Below, one piece after another: positions 26,283 to 37,258 of a DNA stretch of 64,000 nucleotides. Numbering within the stretch: position 1 is the stretch's first letter; each line of letters begins with the position of its first letter. Source of the stretch: Ruegeria lacuscaerulensis (GTDB lineage: Bacteria > Pseudomonadota > Alphaproteobacteria > Rhodobacterales > Rhodobacteraceae); the NCBI RefSeq assembly GCF_013033355.1, contig NZ_WQDY01000002.1:186001-250000 (forward strand). Direction: 5' to 3'. The position numbers were made by a program, and so were the translations under genes. The notes beneath the pieces are model-generated. The model searched no databases. It saw only the letters and a program-made list of their open reading frames with translations, and had not been told where the DNA came from.

Positions 26283-27851
26283 ATGACCAACGTGACCGAC
26301 CAAGACCGCGTCTTGATCTTTGACACCACATTGCGCGACGGCGAACAAAGCCCCGGCGCAACCATGACCCATAACGAAAAGCTCGAAATTGCCGAGCTGC
26401 TGGATGAAATGGGCGTCGACATCATCGAGGCCGGTTTCCCCATCGCCTCCGAGGGTGATTTCAAAGCTGTCAGCGAGATTGCCGAGCGCTCGAAAAACAG
26501 CCGCATCTGCGGTCTGGCCCGCGCCAATTTCGCAGACATTGATCGCTGCTGGGAGGCGGTGAAACACGCACGCCTGAACCGCATTCATACCTTCATCGGC
26601 ACCTCTCCGCTGCATCGCGCCATTCCGAACCTGACCCAGGACGAGATGGCCGAGAAGATCCACGAAACGGTCAGCCATGCACGCAATCTGTGCGACAACG
26701 TGCAGTGGTCGCCGATGGATGCCACCCGGACCGAGTGGGATTACCTGTGCCGCGTGATCGAGATCGCGATCAAGGCAGGCGCGACGACGATCAACATCCC
26801 CGACACGGTGGGTTATACCGCTCCGGTCGAAAGCGCCGACCTGATCAAACGCCTGATCGAGACCGTACCGGGTGCAGATGAGGTGGTTTTCGCCACCCAC
26901 TGTCACAACGATCTCGGCATGGCGACGGCGAACTCTCTGGCTGCTGTGGCGGGCGGAGCGCGACAGATCGAGTGTACCATCAATGGTCTTGGCGAACGCG
27001 CCGGCAACACCGCGTTAGAAGAGGTCGTGATGGCCCTGCGCACGCGCAATGACATCATGCCGTGGCACACAGGTATCGACACCACGAAGATTATGCATAT
27101 CTCGCGTCGTGTGGCGACAGTTTCCGGGTTCAATGTGCAATTCAACAAAGCCATCGTCGGCAAAAACGCCTTTGCGCATGAAAGCGGCATCCATCAGGAC
27201 GGCATGCTGAAAAACCGCGAAAACTTTGAGATAATGCGCCCCGAAGATATTGGCTTGTCCGGCACGTCTTTGCCGTTGGGCAAACACTCGGGCCGCGCGG
27301 CCCTGCGCGACAAGCTCGAGACCTTGGGCTTTGATTTGGGCGACAATCAGCTCAAGGACATCTTTGTTCGGTTCAAGGATCTGGCCGACCGCAAGAAAGA
27401 GGTCTTTGACGACGACCTCATTGCCTTGATGACCATGGATCAGCACGACGACTATTTGCAGCTCGTGTCGATGAAGGTGACCTGCGGCACAGGCGGCCAA
27501 GCCGAGGCTACGGTCGAACTTGAGATGGATGGCAAGGATATCATCGCCACCGAACATGGCGACGGTCCAGTGGACGCGACTTTCAAGGCAATCCGCGCGA
27601 TCTATCCCAACAAAGCGCATCTGCAACTCTATCAGGTCCACGCAGTGACCGAAGGAACCGATGCCCAAGCCACGGTGTCTGTTCGGTTGGAAGAGGACGG
27701 CATGATCGCCACCGGTCAGTCGGCGAACACCGATACCGTCGTCGCCTCGGCCAAAGCTTACATCCACGCGCTGAACCGCCTGATTGTAAGACGTGAAAAA
27801 GCGGGTCCGGGCGCTGATGCGCGCGAGATCAGCTACAAAGATTTGACTTGA
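26283..27851 (+). CDS. leuA: 2-isopropylmalate synthase
   Basis: A 522-residue LeuA, the first committed step of leucine synthesis (acetyl-CoA plus 2-oxoisovalerate). The HMGL-like barrel starts with FDTTLRDGEQSPGA (residues 14-27), has metal His in THCHNDLGMA, and the communication motif NAFAHESGIHQDG. The C-terminal LeuA dimer domain (about 390-505) is the leucine feedback site. AAGAGA precedes the ATG. The upstream leader peptide and hairpins suggest control by leucine supply. It is followed by a terminator. Confidence 0.95.
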   Translation: MTNVTDQDRVLIFDTTLRDGEQSPGATMTHNEKLEIAELLDEMGVDIIEAGFPIASEGDFKAVSEIAERSKNSRICGLARANFADIDRCWEAVKHARLNRIHTFIGTSPLHRAIPNLTQDEMAEKIHETVSHARNLCDNVQWSPMDATRTEWDYLCRVIEIAIKAGATTINIPDTVGYTAPVESADLIKRLIETVPGADEVVFATHCHNDLGMATANSLAAVAGGARQIECTINGLGERAGNTALEEVVMALRTRNDIMPWHTGIDTTKIMHISRRVATVSGFNVQFNKAIVGKNAFAHESGIHQDGMLKNRENFEIMRPEDIGLSGTSLPLGKHSGRAALRDKLETLGFDLGDNQLKDIFVRFKDLADRKKEVFDDDLIALMTMDQHDDYLQLVSMKVTCGTGGQAEATVELEMDGKDIIATEHGDGPVDATFKAIRAIYPNKAHLQLYQVHAVTEGTDAQATVSVRLEEDGMIATGQSANTDTVVASAKAYIHALNRLIVRREKAGPGADAREISYKDLT

Positions 27852-27858
27852 CCGAACG

Positions 27859-27885
27859 GCGGCCCGTCTTTGCGGGCCGCTTTTT
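27859..27885 (+). terminator. Rho-independent terminator of leuA
   Basis: GCGGCCCG (27859-27866) pairs perfectly with CGGGCCGC (27873-27880) across a six-base loop, followed by five T. Confidence 0.9.
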
Positions 27886-27896
27886 CGTCGCAAAGG

Positions 27897-29630
27897 TCAG
27901 GATAACCCGGCCTTTTGCATCCCATCCACAAAATGCCGAAAATCTTCATCGCTGGCGTAGTGCAGCATGCCTTCAATATCAGCGATCTTGAACTTTGGCT
28001 GGGCCTCGTAAATTGCGTCAACGTACGCTCGCGCTTCGTCCTGGTTTCCCAGCCACGCATGGCAGGCAGCGACATATGCGTTCTGAAGCGAGTCGAGGGC
28101 AGGCAACCGGGCGAAATCCTCTAATGCCTGATCATACTTCTTAGCACCGAACCGCGCCTTTCCAAGATGGCTCCAGAACCGTGCAGGGTGGTGAGGGTTC
28201 AGACGCATCGCCTTTTGTATCCACTCGGCACCTTCATCGGCACGACCCGACCATGTCAGCAATTCGCCCATCTGAACCACAACCAGATCGTAATTCGGGT
28301 TCAGCGACAGCGCGCGTTCCTGATGATACCGCGCCCGGCCAAGGTTGTTTCGCAAAATCTCTACCGCAGCCATCAAACGATGAACATCCGCGTCGTTATC
28401 ATCCAGAGAAGCGGCCTTGAGGATCGCCTTTTCACACTCACCCAGCATGGCTTCACGATCATCGCACCAACCGTATCCCCAGGCCTGACCGCGGATACAA
28501 CCGCTCCAGGCATGGGCGTGCGCGTAATCCGGATCCAGTTCAATAGCGCGATCGATCAACTTTGTCGCCTCGGCATTGTCCTCGCGCGTGCTGCGGTGAT
28601 GCAGGACTTTCGCGGCCAAAACGCATTCATAGGCTGCAAAACTGGAAGGTTTCTTGCGCGTCAGCCCCTCTTGCTGCGAGGCTTCGATACGACCGGGAAG
28701 TGTGGCAACCACGGCCGAGATAACCTCGTCCTGTATTGTGAAAATGTCATCCAGGTCGCGATCATACTTCTCAGCCCAGACATGGCCATCACTGTAACTA
28801 TCAATCAGCTGAACGGTGACACGTACCCTGTTGCCAGCCTTTCGGACACTACCTTCGACGATGTATTGCGCACCCAGCTTAGCACCCACTTCGCGTACAT
28901 TCACAGCCTGTCCCTTGTAGACAAAACTGGAATTGCGCGAGATCACGAACAGCTCATGCCGGCGGCTCAACTCGGTCAGCAAATCTTCGGTAAGACCGTC
29001 GGCAAAAAACTCCTGTTCGGTATCTCCACTCATGTTTGCGAAGGGCAAAACCGCGATAGAGGGTTTGACCACTTTGGTATCGCCATCACCTGCTGGCGCA
29101 TCGTCTGCAACCGTGCCATCCAAAGCGACCCGATAGGCATGAACAGGTTGAGACAGGTTCTTAAGTGTCAGATCGCCTAGATCATCATATTGCAACTCCA
29201 ATCGGTCCGAGACTTGTTCATGCACCGCGCCCGAGATCAGAACCTCACCAGCATTTGCAGATTGCTCAAGCCGCGCGGCGATATTGACACCGCTGCCGAA
29301 GATATCGCCATCCTCAAAAATGATCTCATCCAGATTTATCCCGATGCGGAAATGAATGCGCTGGTCCTTCGGAACATCTGCATTGCGACGCAACATCCGG
29401 TTCTGCACCGCGACCGCGCAGGTCACTGCTTCGCTGGCGCTGGGGAATTCAACCAGCATCCCGTCGCCCGTTGTTTTGATGATTTTTCCGCGGTTCTTGT
29501 CGATTGCCGGGTCGATCAGCTCGATACGGTGCGTACGCAGACGGGCAAGCGTGCCTTGTTCATCCGCTTCCATCAGCCGACTATAGCCCACCATGTCAGC
29601 GGCCAGAACCGTAGCTAGTCGGCGATCCAT
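27897..29630 (-). CDS. Class III adenylate/guanylate cyclase with TolB-like and TPR regions
   Basis: A 577-residue protein. Residues 1-175 are a cyclase homology domain with both metal aspartates (LAADMVGYS, Asp12; KTTGDGMLVEF) and the NxxxR element in GSGVNIAARLE, so it should be active. Residues about 195-320 (SIAVLPFANMSGDTEQEFFADG) match the TolB-like N-terminal region often fused to cyclases, and residues about 350-560 are TPR-like helices. There is no membrane segment, so it is cytosolic. The ATG is chosen because GGGAGG precedes it. The input signal is unknown. Confidence 0.9.
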   Translation of the reverse strand: MDRRLATVLAADMVGYSRLMEADEQGTLARLRTHRIELIDPAIDKNRGKIIKTTGDGMLVEFPSASEAVTCAVAVQNRMLRRNADVPKDQRIHFRIGINLDEIIFEDGDIFGSGVNIAARLEQSANAGEVLISGAVHEQVSDRLELQYDDLGDLTLKNLSQPVHAYRVALDGTVADDAPAGDGDTKVVKPSIAVLPFANMSGDTEQEFFADGLTEDLLTELSRRHELFVISRNSSFVYKGQAVNVREVGAKLGAQYIVEGSVRKAGNRVRVTVQLIDSYSDGHVWAEKYDRDLDDIFTIQDEVISAVVATLPGRIEASQQEGLTRKKPSSFAAYECVLAAKVLHHRSTREDNAEATKLIDRAIELDPDYAHAHAWSGCIRGQAWGYGWCDDREAMLGECEKAILKAASLDDNDADVHRLMAAVEILRNNLGRARYHQERALSLNPNYDLVVVQMGELLTWSGRADEGAEWIQKAMRLNPHHPARFWSHLGKARFGAKKYDQALEDFARLPALDSLQNAYVAACHAWLGNQDEARAYVDAIYEAQPKFKIADIEGMLHYASDEDFRHFVDGMQKAGLS

Positions 29631-29752
29631 CGCGCACCTCCCTGACCAAAGTCTAGGACCGAACACCCCATTTCCAAAACAGATTTTGTAAAAACACCCA
29701 AGGCGTGTATCGCGAAGACGCGAATGCCCTGATCAAGTGTATTCAGGCATCT

Positions 29753-30538
29753 TCAGAGCTTGGCAAACAACGCATCCAAACGGCGCATCTCATCCGCAAT
29801 TCCGAATGGCGCATTTACAACGAACATCCCTGATCCGATCATGCGATGCCCTTCGCGCGCGGCGGGAAAGCCGACTTCGTGACACTCGACCTTTGGTAAG
29901 TCTTGCCCTTGCAGCGCCGCGACCATCGACTTGTGCCGCCCATCCGCAAGGATTGGATACCACAAGGCAATAACGCCTACGTTCCATTTCCGATGCACTT
30001 TAGAGATAAAACCCGGCAGCCGGTCATACTCTGACTTCACCTCGTAGCTCGGATCAATCAACAGAACTCCTCGCCTTGGCGTTGGCGGCAGCAGCGAATG
30101 CGCCAACTCATATCCGTCATGCTTGTAGGTTTTTGCTCCGAACCGCGACACGGCCAGCGACAAGGCGCCGAATTCTTGTGGATGCAGTTCGGCCAAATGC
30201 ATGCTGTCCTGATCGCGAAGCAAATTACCCGCGATCAGGGGTGAACCTGCATAGGCGTGCCGTCCGTGTGTCGCCTGAACCTGCGTCAGTGCACGTGACA
30301 GCGGATGATCCGCTTTGAACCAACCTTCGCGCTGCACCCGCTTTATCCCGGCCAAAGCCTCGCCTGTTCGCACTGCTTCATCCGCGTCCAAGTGATACAA
30401 ACCACGACCTGAATGTGTTTCGAGATAGGTCAATGGTTTGTCTTTTTGGGTCAAATATTCCAGCACCCATGCCAACAAAGCGTGCTTTTGCACATCAGCC
30501 AGATTTCCAGCATGGTAAATATGTTGATATGAGAGCAT
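29753..30538 (-). CDS. rlmJ: 23S rRNA (adenine-2030-N6)-methyltransferase
   Basis: A 261-residue RlmJ homologue that methylates A2030 of 23S rRNA. The N-terminus MLSYQHIYHAGNLADVQKH is diagnostic of the family. The catalytic box is LIDPSYE rather than the commoner DPPYE. The start was placed at MLSYQH, eight codons inside the longest frame, to match the family. It is divergent from mreB. Confidence 0.92.
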   Translation of the reverse strand: MLSYQHIYHAGNLADVQKHALLAWVLEYLTQKDKPLTYLETHSGRGLYHLDADEAVRTGEALAGIKRVQREGWFKADHPLSRALTQVQATHGRHAYAGSPLIAGNLLRDQDSMHLAELHPQEFGALSLAVSRFGAKTYKHDGYELAHSLLPPTPRRGVLLIDPSYEVKSEYDRLPGFISKVHRKWNVGVIALWYPILADGRHKSMVAALQGQDLPKVECHEVGFPAAREGHRMIGSGMFVVNAPFGIADEMRRLDALFAKL

Positions 30539-30576
30539 GTTGCCTTCTAAAGTCCCTATCAATAAGGCGGAAAGGT

Positions 30577-30604
30577 GCTGATTTACGCGGAATCAGCCCT
30601 TTTA
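30577..30604. repeat. Inverted repeat upstream of mreB
   Basis: GCTGATT (30577-30583), seven bases, AATCAGC (30591-30597) is a perfect dyad, followed on the plus strand by CCCTTTTA. It lies between divergent rlmJ and mreB, about 97 bases before the mreB start. It may be an operator or an mRNA hairpin; the T-run is too short for a confident terminator. Confidence 0.4.
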
Positions 30605-30627
30605 CCGGGCGAGATGGCACCCTATAA

Positions 30628-31740
<1,113 letters not shown>

Positions 31741-31796
31741 GGCGCGCACCCTTTCGGGGTAAGAACTCGGGCAAGAGCAGCACGGGAAGGTAACCT

Positions 31797-32699
31797 GTGG
31801 CAAACGACCGGTCACAGCGCGATGAATACACGGCACCTCTGCGCCGCTTGTTGCTGGGGATTGTTGTGCTTTGCCTGTTGGGCATCTTTCTCGTCTGGCG
31901 CATCGACAGCCCTCGGGTTGAACGGTTTCGCGCGCAAGTGGTCGACAAGGTTGTGCCCTCGATGGAATGGGCGATGGTGCCAGTCACAGGAATCGTCAAT
32001 CTGGCCCGTGACTTCCAAAGCTATCAGCGGCTGAGCGAACAGAACCAGGAACTGCGCAGCGAGTTGCGCCTGATGCGCGCCTGGAAAGAGGCCGCACTGC
32101 AGTTGGAACAGGAAAACGCACGCCTTCTGGACCTTAACAATGTACGGCTTGACCCGCGCCTGACCTATATCACTGGTGTCGTTATGGCCGACAGCGGCTC
32201 ACCCTTTCGGCAATCGGTTTTGCTGAATGTTGGTGAACGCGACGGCATAATGGATGGCTGGGCAACGATGGACGGTATTGGCGTGGTAGGGCGCATCTCG
32301 GGCGTTGGCCCCGACACGGCCCGGGTCATCCTATTGACCGATGCCTCAAGCGCTATTCCCGCGACGATTCAGCCTTCGGGCCAGACTGCACTGATCGCGG
32401 GCGATAACACATCCGCACCCGCCGTCGAGTTTCTGGAAAATCGCGAACTTGTACGACCGGGCGACCGTGTTGTCACGTCAGGTGATGGCGGAGTGTTTCC
32501 CGGCGGCCTGCTGATCGGCCAGATCACGGCCGATCCGGGCGGGCGTCTGCGCGTACGCTTGTCTGCGGATTTCGAACGGCTGGAATTCTTGCGTGTTCTT
32601 AGGTTCCACTCGGCTCCTGCCATCGAAGACTCGGGGGATATCGTCGGACCACGACGTCCCGAAGCCGCCCTGACACCAGCAGAGGTCGGAGATGGATAG
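31797..32699 (+). CDS. mreC: Rod-shape-determining protein MreC
   Basis: A 300-residue bitopic membrane protein starting with GTG, with GGAAGG upstream. One transmembrane helix (about residues 18-36) is followed by a coiled coil (about 70-110) and two beta-barrel domains in the periplasm (VLLNVGERDGIMDGWA onward). MreC links cytoplasmic MreB to PBP2 and RodA. Its stop overlaps mreD by eight bases. Confidence 0.95.
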   Translation: MANDRSQRDEYTAPLRRLLLGIVVLCLLGIFLVWRIDSPRVERFRAQVVDKVVPSMEWAMVPVTGIVNLARDFQSYQRLSEQNQELRSELRLMRAWKEAALQLEQENARLLDLNNVRLDPRLTYITGVVMADSGSPFRQSVLLNVGERDGIMDGWATMDGIGVVGRISGVGPDTARVILLTDASSAIPATIQPSGQTALIAGDNTSAPAVEFLENRELVRPGDRVVTSGDGGVFPGGLLIGQITADPGGRLRVRLSADFERLEFLRVLRFHSAPAIEDSGDIVGPRRPEAALTPAEVGDG

Positions 32700-33225
32700 G
32701 AATGCGTCTCAGCTTTGGACCAAGCGTGCATTGTATCTGTTTCTGGCAATGCTGATCTTGTTCATGCACCTTCTTCCGCTGGATACAAAACCGGACCGCT
32801 GGCCCTTTCCCGATCTGTTGATCGCGTTGACGTTCGCGTGGGTCATGCGGCGGCCCGAATTTGTGCCGATTCCGCTGATAGCGGTTGTGATGCTGACTGC
32901 CGACCTGTTGCTTCAGCGTCCGCCGGGCCTGATGGCGGCATTGGTGGTAATGGGCGCGGCCTATCTGCGAACAGCATCGCTGGGCATGAGGGATGCCGGT
33001 TTTCCAAGTGAGTGGATGACATCAGCGGTGGTGATCACGGCAGTTTTTGTGCTCAACCGCGTTATTCTTGCTATTGTGTCCGTGCAACAGGCGGCATTGG
33101 GGCCAGTCGTGATTCAAGTGGTTCTGACAATAGCTATTTACCCCTTGATCGTTCTGCTGACACAGAGCGCATTCGGCGTTCAACGCATATCCGCCGCCGA
33201 AACCGGCACGATGGGGGCACGCTGA
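32692..33225 (+). CDS. mreD: Rod-shape-determining protein MreD
   Basis: A 177-residue integral membrane protein with about five hydrophobic helices, matching MreD in size and position. The motif WPFPDLLIALTFAWVMRRPE is typical of alphaproteobacterial MreD. It overlaps mreC by eight bases and mrdA by one, indicating tight translational coupling. Confidence 0.9.
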   Translation: MDRNASQLWTKRALYLFLAMLILFMHLLPLDTKPDRWPFPDLLIALTFAWVMRRPEFVPIPLIAVVMLTADLLLQRPPGLMAALVVMGAAYLRTASLGMRDAGFPSEWMTSAVVITAVFVLNRVILAIVSVQQAALGPVVIQVVLTIAIYPLIVLLTQSAFGVQRISAAETGTMGAR

Positions 33226-35174
33226 TGAAGCAACAGAAGCCCAAGTCGCAAGGATTGGCCTATAAACGCTTACCCCGTCGGGCCTTGATTCTTGGCGGGT
33301 TGCAAGCTGCCTTTATCGGGGGTTTGGCCGCCCGCATGCGTTATATGCAGGTCGATCAGGCCGATGAATACCGCCTGCTGGCCGAAGAAAACCGCATCAA
33401 CATTCGCCTGATCCCTCCGACGCGCGGACGTATATATGACCGAAACGGTCAGATCATCGGGCAAAACTCTCCTTCCTACCGTATCGTGATGGTCCGCGAG
33501 GACGCAGGCGATGTGGACGAAGTGCTGACGCGGCTGTCGTCCCTGATTCCGCTGACCGAAGACGAAATGGAACGCGCCAAGACCGAGATGCGCCGTTCGG
33601 CCCCGTTTCTTCCGGTGACGTTGGCTGATCAGGTCACGTGGGAGGATATCTCGAAAGTCGCCGTCAATGCGCCTGCCCTGCCGGGGGTGACACCCGAAGT
33701 CGGCATGACGCGGCAATATCCGCGCTACGAGGATTTTGCCCATGTGGTCGGATATGTCGGCCCAGTCAGTGATTATGACCTAAGCCAGATCGACGACCCC
33801 GAGCCGGTTTTGCGCATCCCCCGCTTTCAAATCGGCAAGGTTGGACTTGAGGCCAAGCAGGAAAGCACCCTGCGCGGCAAGGCCGGGGCCAAGCGGGTCG
33901 AAGTCAACGCCACCGGTCGCGTCATGCGCGAATTGGACCGGCAAGAAGGCGAGGCCGGCGCCGATCTGCAACTTTCCGTCGATGCCGATCTGCAGCAATA
34001 CGCGCAAGCCCGTTTGGCGGGTGAAAGCGCCGCGGCGGTGGTAATCGACTGTGAGACCGGCGATATCCGCGCGATCAGTTCAGCACCCAGTTTCGACCCG
34101 AACCTGTTTGTGCGCGGTATCTCGGTTGGGGATTACCGAACCCTCACACAAGACAATTACCGCCCGCTTGCGAATAAGACAGTCCAAGGCACGTACCCTC
34201 CGGGATCAACCTTCAAGATGATCACCGCCATGGCCGCGCTTGAGGCCGGAGTGATCGGCCCCGGCAATACCGTTTATTGCCCCGGCCATCTAAAGGTGGG
34301 CAGCCGCCGTTTCCACTGCTGGAAGCGCGGCGGGCATGGGACTGTCGATCTGAACCTTTCGCTCAAGCGCAGCTGTGATGTCTATTATTACGATGTGGCG
34401 CTGCGGACCGGTATCGACAAGATTTCCGACATGGCGCGTGTTTTCGGGCTGGGCATCAAACATGACATTCCGATGTCGGCAGTTGCGGCCGGGCTGGCAC
34501 CGAACCAGGCATGGAAAGAGCGGGTACACGGTGAAAGCTGGCTTGTGGGCGACACAGCAAATGCGTCGATTGGTCAGGGTTTCATGCTGGCCTCACCTCT
34601 GCAGCTTGCGGTCATGACTGCACGGATCGCCACCGGACGTGAAGTGAAGCCAAGACTTGTTCGTTCGATCAATGGGGTCGAAGAACCCTCGGGTCTGGGT
34701 GAACCTTTGGCGGTGAACCCGAACAATCTTGAACAGGTGCGCAAGGCCATGTTCTCGGTCTCGAATGACCGGGGTGGTACCGCCTATCGCAGCCGCATCA
34801 TTGCTGACGATCTGCGCATGGCTGGCAAGACCGGCACCAGTCAGGTGCGCAACATCACCAAGGCCGAACGTGCCGCAGGCGTGATCCGAAATGAAGACCT
34901 GCCATGGGAACGCCGCGACCACGCGCTGTTCGTCAGCTTTGCCCCCTATGACAAACCGAAATACGCAATCGCTGTTGTTGTGGAACACGGCGGAGGCGGC
35001 TCTAAGGCCGCCGCACCTGTTGCGCGGGACATTATGCTACAGGCGCTTTACAACGGCACGCCCCCACTCGAAGCCTATCCTGTCGCAGACCGGGAACGCA
35101 TAAAGGAACAACAGAAACAGCTTGAAGGCGACCGCCGCCCCAAAGCGCGTCCAACCACAAAGGACCGCGCATGA
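33225..35174 (+). CDS. mrdA: Penicillin-binding protein 2 (peptidoglycan transpeptidase)
   Basis: A 649-residue class B penicillin-binding protein of the elongasome. One N-terminal membrane helix (about 20-40) is followed by the PBP dimer domain with PTRGRIYDRNGQ. The transpeptidase domain has Ser-x-x-Lys in YPPGSTFKM near residue 328, SCD as the second motif, and KTG in MAGKTGTSQ near 533. ATG at 33225 overlaps the mreD stop; the open frame upstream lies within mreD and is not used. Confidence 0.95.
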   Translation: MKQQKPKSQGLAYKRLPRRALILGGLQAAFIGGLAARMRYMQVDQADEYRLLAEENRINIRLIPPTRGRIYDRNGQIIGQNSPSYRIVMVREDAGDVDEVLTRLSSLIPLTEDEMERAKTEMRRSAPFLPVTLADQVTWEDISKVAVNAPALPGVTPEVGMTRQYPRYEDFAHVVGYVGPVSDYDLSQIDDPEPVLRIPRFQIGKVGLEAKQESTLRGKAGAKRVEVNATGRVMRELDRQEGEAGADLQLSVDADLQQYAQARLAGESAAAVVIDCETGDIRAISSAPSFDPNLFVRGISVGDYRTLTQDNYRPLANKTVQGTYPPGSTFKMITAMAALEAGVIGPGNTVYCPGHLKVGSRRFHCWKRGGHGTVDLNLSLKRSCDVYYYDVALRTGIDKISDMARVFGLGIKHDIPMSAVAAGLAPNQAWKERVHGESWLVGDTANASIGQGFMLASPLQLAVMTARIATGREVKPRLVRSINGVEEPSGLGEPLAVNPNNLEQVRKAMFSVSNDRGGTAYRSRIIADDLRMAGKTGTSQVRNITKAERAAGVIRNEDLPWERRDHALFVSFAPYDKPKYAIAVVVEHGGGGSKAAAPVARDIMLQALYNGTPPLEAYPVADRERIKEQQKQLEGDRRPKARPTTKDRA

Positions 35175-36310
35175 GCTATCTTGAATACGCCGTCAAATCC
35201 ACGCCATCGGGGTTCCGCAAGTTCCTGTACATGAACTGGCCCCTGACGCTTTTGCTGATCAGCACAGCCAGCGCCGGGTTCCTGATGCTGTTTTCCGTGG
35301 CCGGAGGATCCTGGACCCCGTGGGCCGAGCCACAGATGGAACGTTTTGGTCTGGGCCTCACAGTGATGTTCATCATCGCGCTGGTTCCGATTTGGTTCTG
35401 GCGAAACATGTCTGTTTTGGCCTACCTGGGCTCGATCGGGCTGCTGATCATGGTTGAGCTTTTCGGAACAATCGGTATGGGCGCGCAGCGCTGGATTGAT
35501 CTGGGCTTCATGCGGCTGCAACCCTCCGAGGTGATGAAAGTGGCGTTGGTGATGGTATTGGCCGCTTACTACGACTGGCTCCCTTCGCATAAAACCTCAC
35601 GCCCGATATGGGTTCTGATCCCGGTTGCGCTGATCCTGATCCCGACGGCGCTGGTCCTGAAACAGCCTGACCTGGGCACGTCGATCCTGCTGCTTGCGGC
35701 GGGCGGAGGTCTGATGTTCCTGGCCGGTGTCCACTGGGCCTACTTTGCCGCCGTCATCGCGGCGGTGGTCGGCCTGATCGCCACTGTGTTCAACAGCCGC
35801 GGGACCGAGTGGCAATTGCTCAAAGACTACCAGTTCCGTCGCATTGATACGTTTCTGGACCCATCGACCGATCCCCTGGGCGCAGGGTATCACATCACCC
35901 AGTCCAAGATCGCGCTGGGATCAGGAGGGTGGAATGGGCGCGGCTTCATGCAAGGCACGCAATCGCGCCTGAACTTCCTGCCGGAAAAACACACCGATTT
36001 CATCTTTACCACCTTGGCCGAAGAGTTCGGCTTTGTCGGCGGCATCACCCTGCTGACGCTATACGGGCTGATCCTTGTGTTCTGCCTAGTCACGGCGCTG
36101 TCGACCAAGGATAGGTTCTCGTCGCTGGTAACGCTAGGCATCGCGTTGAATTTCTTCCTGTTCTTTGCAGTCAACATGTCGATGGTGATGGGGCTGGCCC
36201 CGGTGGTGGGTGTACCCCTGCCGATGGTCAGCTACGGTGGCTCGGCGATGCTTGTTCTGATGGCGGCCTTCGGTATTGTGCAAAGCGCCCATATCCACCG
36301 TCCCCGCTGA
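35171..36310 (+). CDS. rodA: Rod-shape peptidoglycan glycosyltransferase RodA
   Basis: A 379-residue SEDS-family polytopic membrane protein with about ten helices that polymerises lipid II with PBP2. Family motifs include GAQRWIDLGFMRLQPSE, LVLKQPDLGTS, and FLPEKHTDFIFTTLAEEFG with the conserved acidic residues. The start overlaps the mrdA stop by four bases. It ends the mre operon. Confidence 0.95.
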   Translation: MSYLEYAVKSTPSGFRKFLYMNWPLTLLLISTASAGFLMLFSVAGGSWTPWAEPQMERFGLGLTVMFIIALVPIWFWRNMSVLAYLGSIGLLIMVELFGTIGMGAQRWIDLGFMRLQPSEVMKVALVMVLAAYYDWLPSHKTSRPIWVLIPVALILIPTALVLKQPDLGTSILLLAAGGGLMFLAGVHWAYFAAVIAAVVGLIATVFNSRGTEWQLLKDYQFRRIDTFLDPSTDPLGAGYHITQSKIALGSGGWNGRGFMQGTQSRLNFLPEKHTDFIFTTLAEEFGFVGGITLLTLYGLILVFCLVTALSTKDRFSSLVTLGIALNFFLFFAVNMSMVMGLAPVVGVPLPMVSYGGSAMLVLMAAFGIVQSAHIHRPR

Positions 36311-36325
36311 TTTGAAAGGCCCCCG

Positions 36326-37258
36326 ATGCCCGTAAACGTTCTGTTTTCCGCGCGCCCTGAATTGTGGCCCGTGTATGAACCACTGCTGACCAAAGGGTTG
36401 GAACAAGCAGGCGTGGATGCCCATCTTGCCACCGACCTGCCGGCCGATCAGGTCGACTATGTGGTCTATGCCCCGAATGGAGGGCTGCTGGATTTCACCC
36501 CCTATACGCACCTCAAGGCCGTGCTTAGCCTCTGGGCCGGGGTCGAGAAGATCGCGGGCAACGCCTCTCTGATCGTCCCGCTGGCGCGGATGGTCGATCA
36601 CGGGCTGACGCAAGGCATGACCGAATGGGTGGTCGGCCATGTGCTGCGTTATCATCTGGGGATGGACCGCCATATCACCCTGCAAGACGGCACATGGACA
36701 CCCGAGGCCCCACCGCTGGCCCCTGAACGCACCGTTTGCATTCTGGGCCTTGGCATGTTGGGCGAGGCATCCGCGCGGGCATTAAGGGCGCTGGGTTTCA
36801 ACGTCACAGGCTGGAGCCGCTCACCCAAGGACATCCCCGGTGTTTCCTGTCTACATGGCGATGAAGGGCTGCGCAACGCGCTGGCCAGCGCTGAAATCGC
36901 CGTTCTACTTCTGCCCGACACACCGGCGACCGAGAACCTGCTGAACGCGGAAACCCTCGCCCTACTGCCCAAGGGCGCATGTCTGATCAATCCGGGCCGA
37001 GGCCCTCTGATCGACGACGACGCCCTGCTGGATGCGCTGAGCGCCGGACACATCGGCCACGCTACGCTGGACGTGTTCCGGGTTGAACCCTTGCCAATCG
37101 ACCACCCCTATTGGGCGCATCCGAATGTGACGGTCACGCCGCATATCGCCTCGGAAACGCGGCCAGTGACAGCCGCGCAGGTGATCGTTGAGAACATTCG
37201 ACGTGGCGAGGCGGGCGAACCCTACCTGCACCTCGTCGACCGCGCTTTAGGCTACTAG
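36326..37258 (+). CDS. ghrA: Glyoxylate/hydroxypyruvate reductase A
   Basis: A 310-residue D-2-hydroxyacid dehydrogenase of the GhrA subgroup, reducing glyoxylate or hydroxypyruvate with NADPH. The Rossmann motif is CILGLGMLGEASARAL, and the catalytic Arg, Glu and His lie in INPGRGPLIDDDAL, VFRVEPLP and TVTPHIASET. AAAGG precedes the ATG, 15 bases after rodA, so it may be read from the mre operon. Its 3' end overlaps a convergent peptidase gene by 12 bases. Confidence 0.92.
   Translation: MPVNVLFSARPELWPVYEPLLTKGLEQAGVDAHLATDLPADQVDYVVYAPNGGLLDFTPYTHLKAVLSLWAGVEKIAGNASLIVPLARMVDHGLTQGMTEWVVGHVLRYHLGMDRHITLQDGTWTPEAPPLAPERTVCILGLGMLGEASARALRALGFNVTGWSRSPKDIPGVSCLHGDEGLRNALASAEIAVLLLPDTPATENLLNAETLALLPKGACLINPGRGPLIDDDALLDALSAGHIGHATLDVFRVEPLPIDHPYWAHPNVTVTPHIASETRPVTAAQVIVENIRRGEAGEPYLHLVDRALGY

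Noticed and set aside
27881..27885. Possibility that the leuA terminator also serves the cyclase gene on the other strand
   Set aside because: On the minus strand the hairpin is not followed by a T-run.
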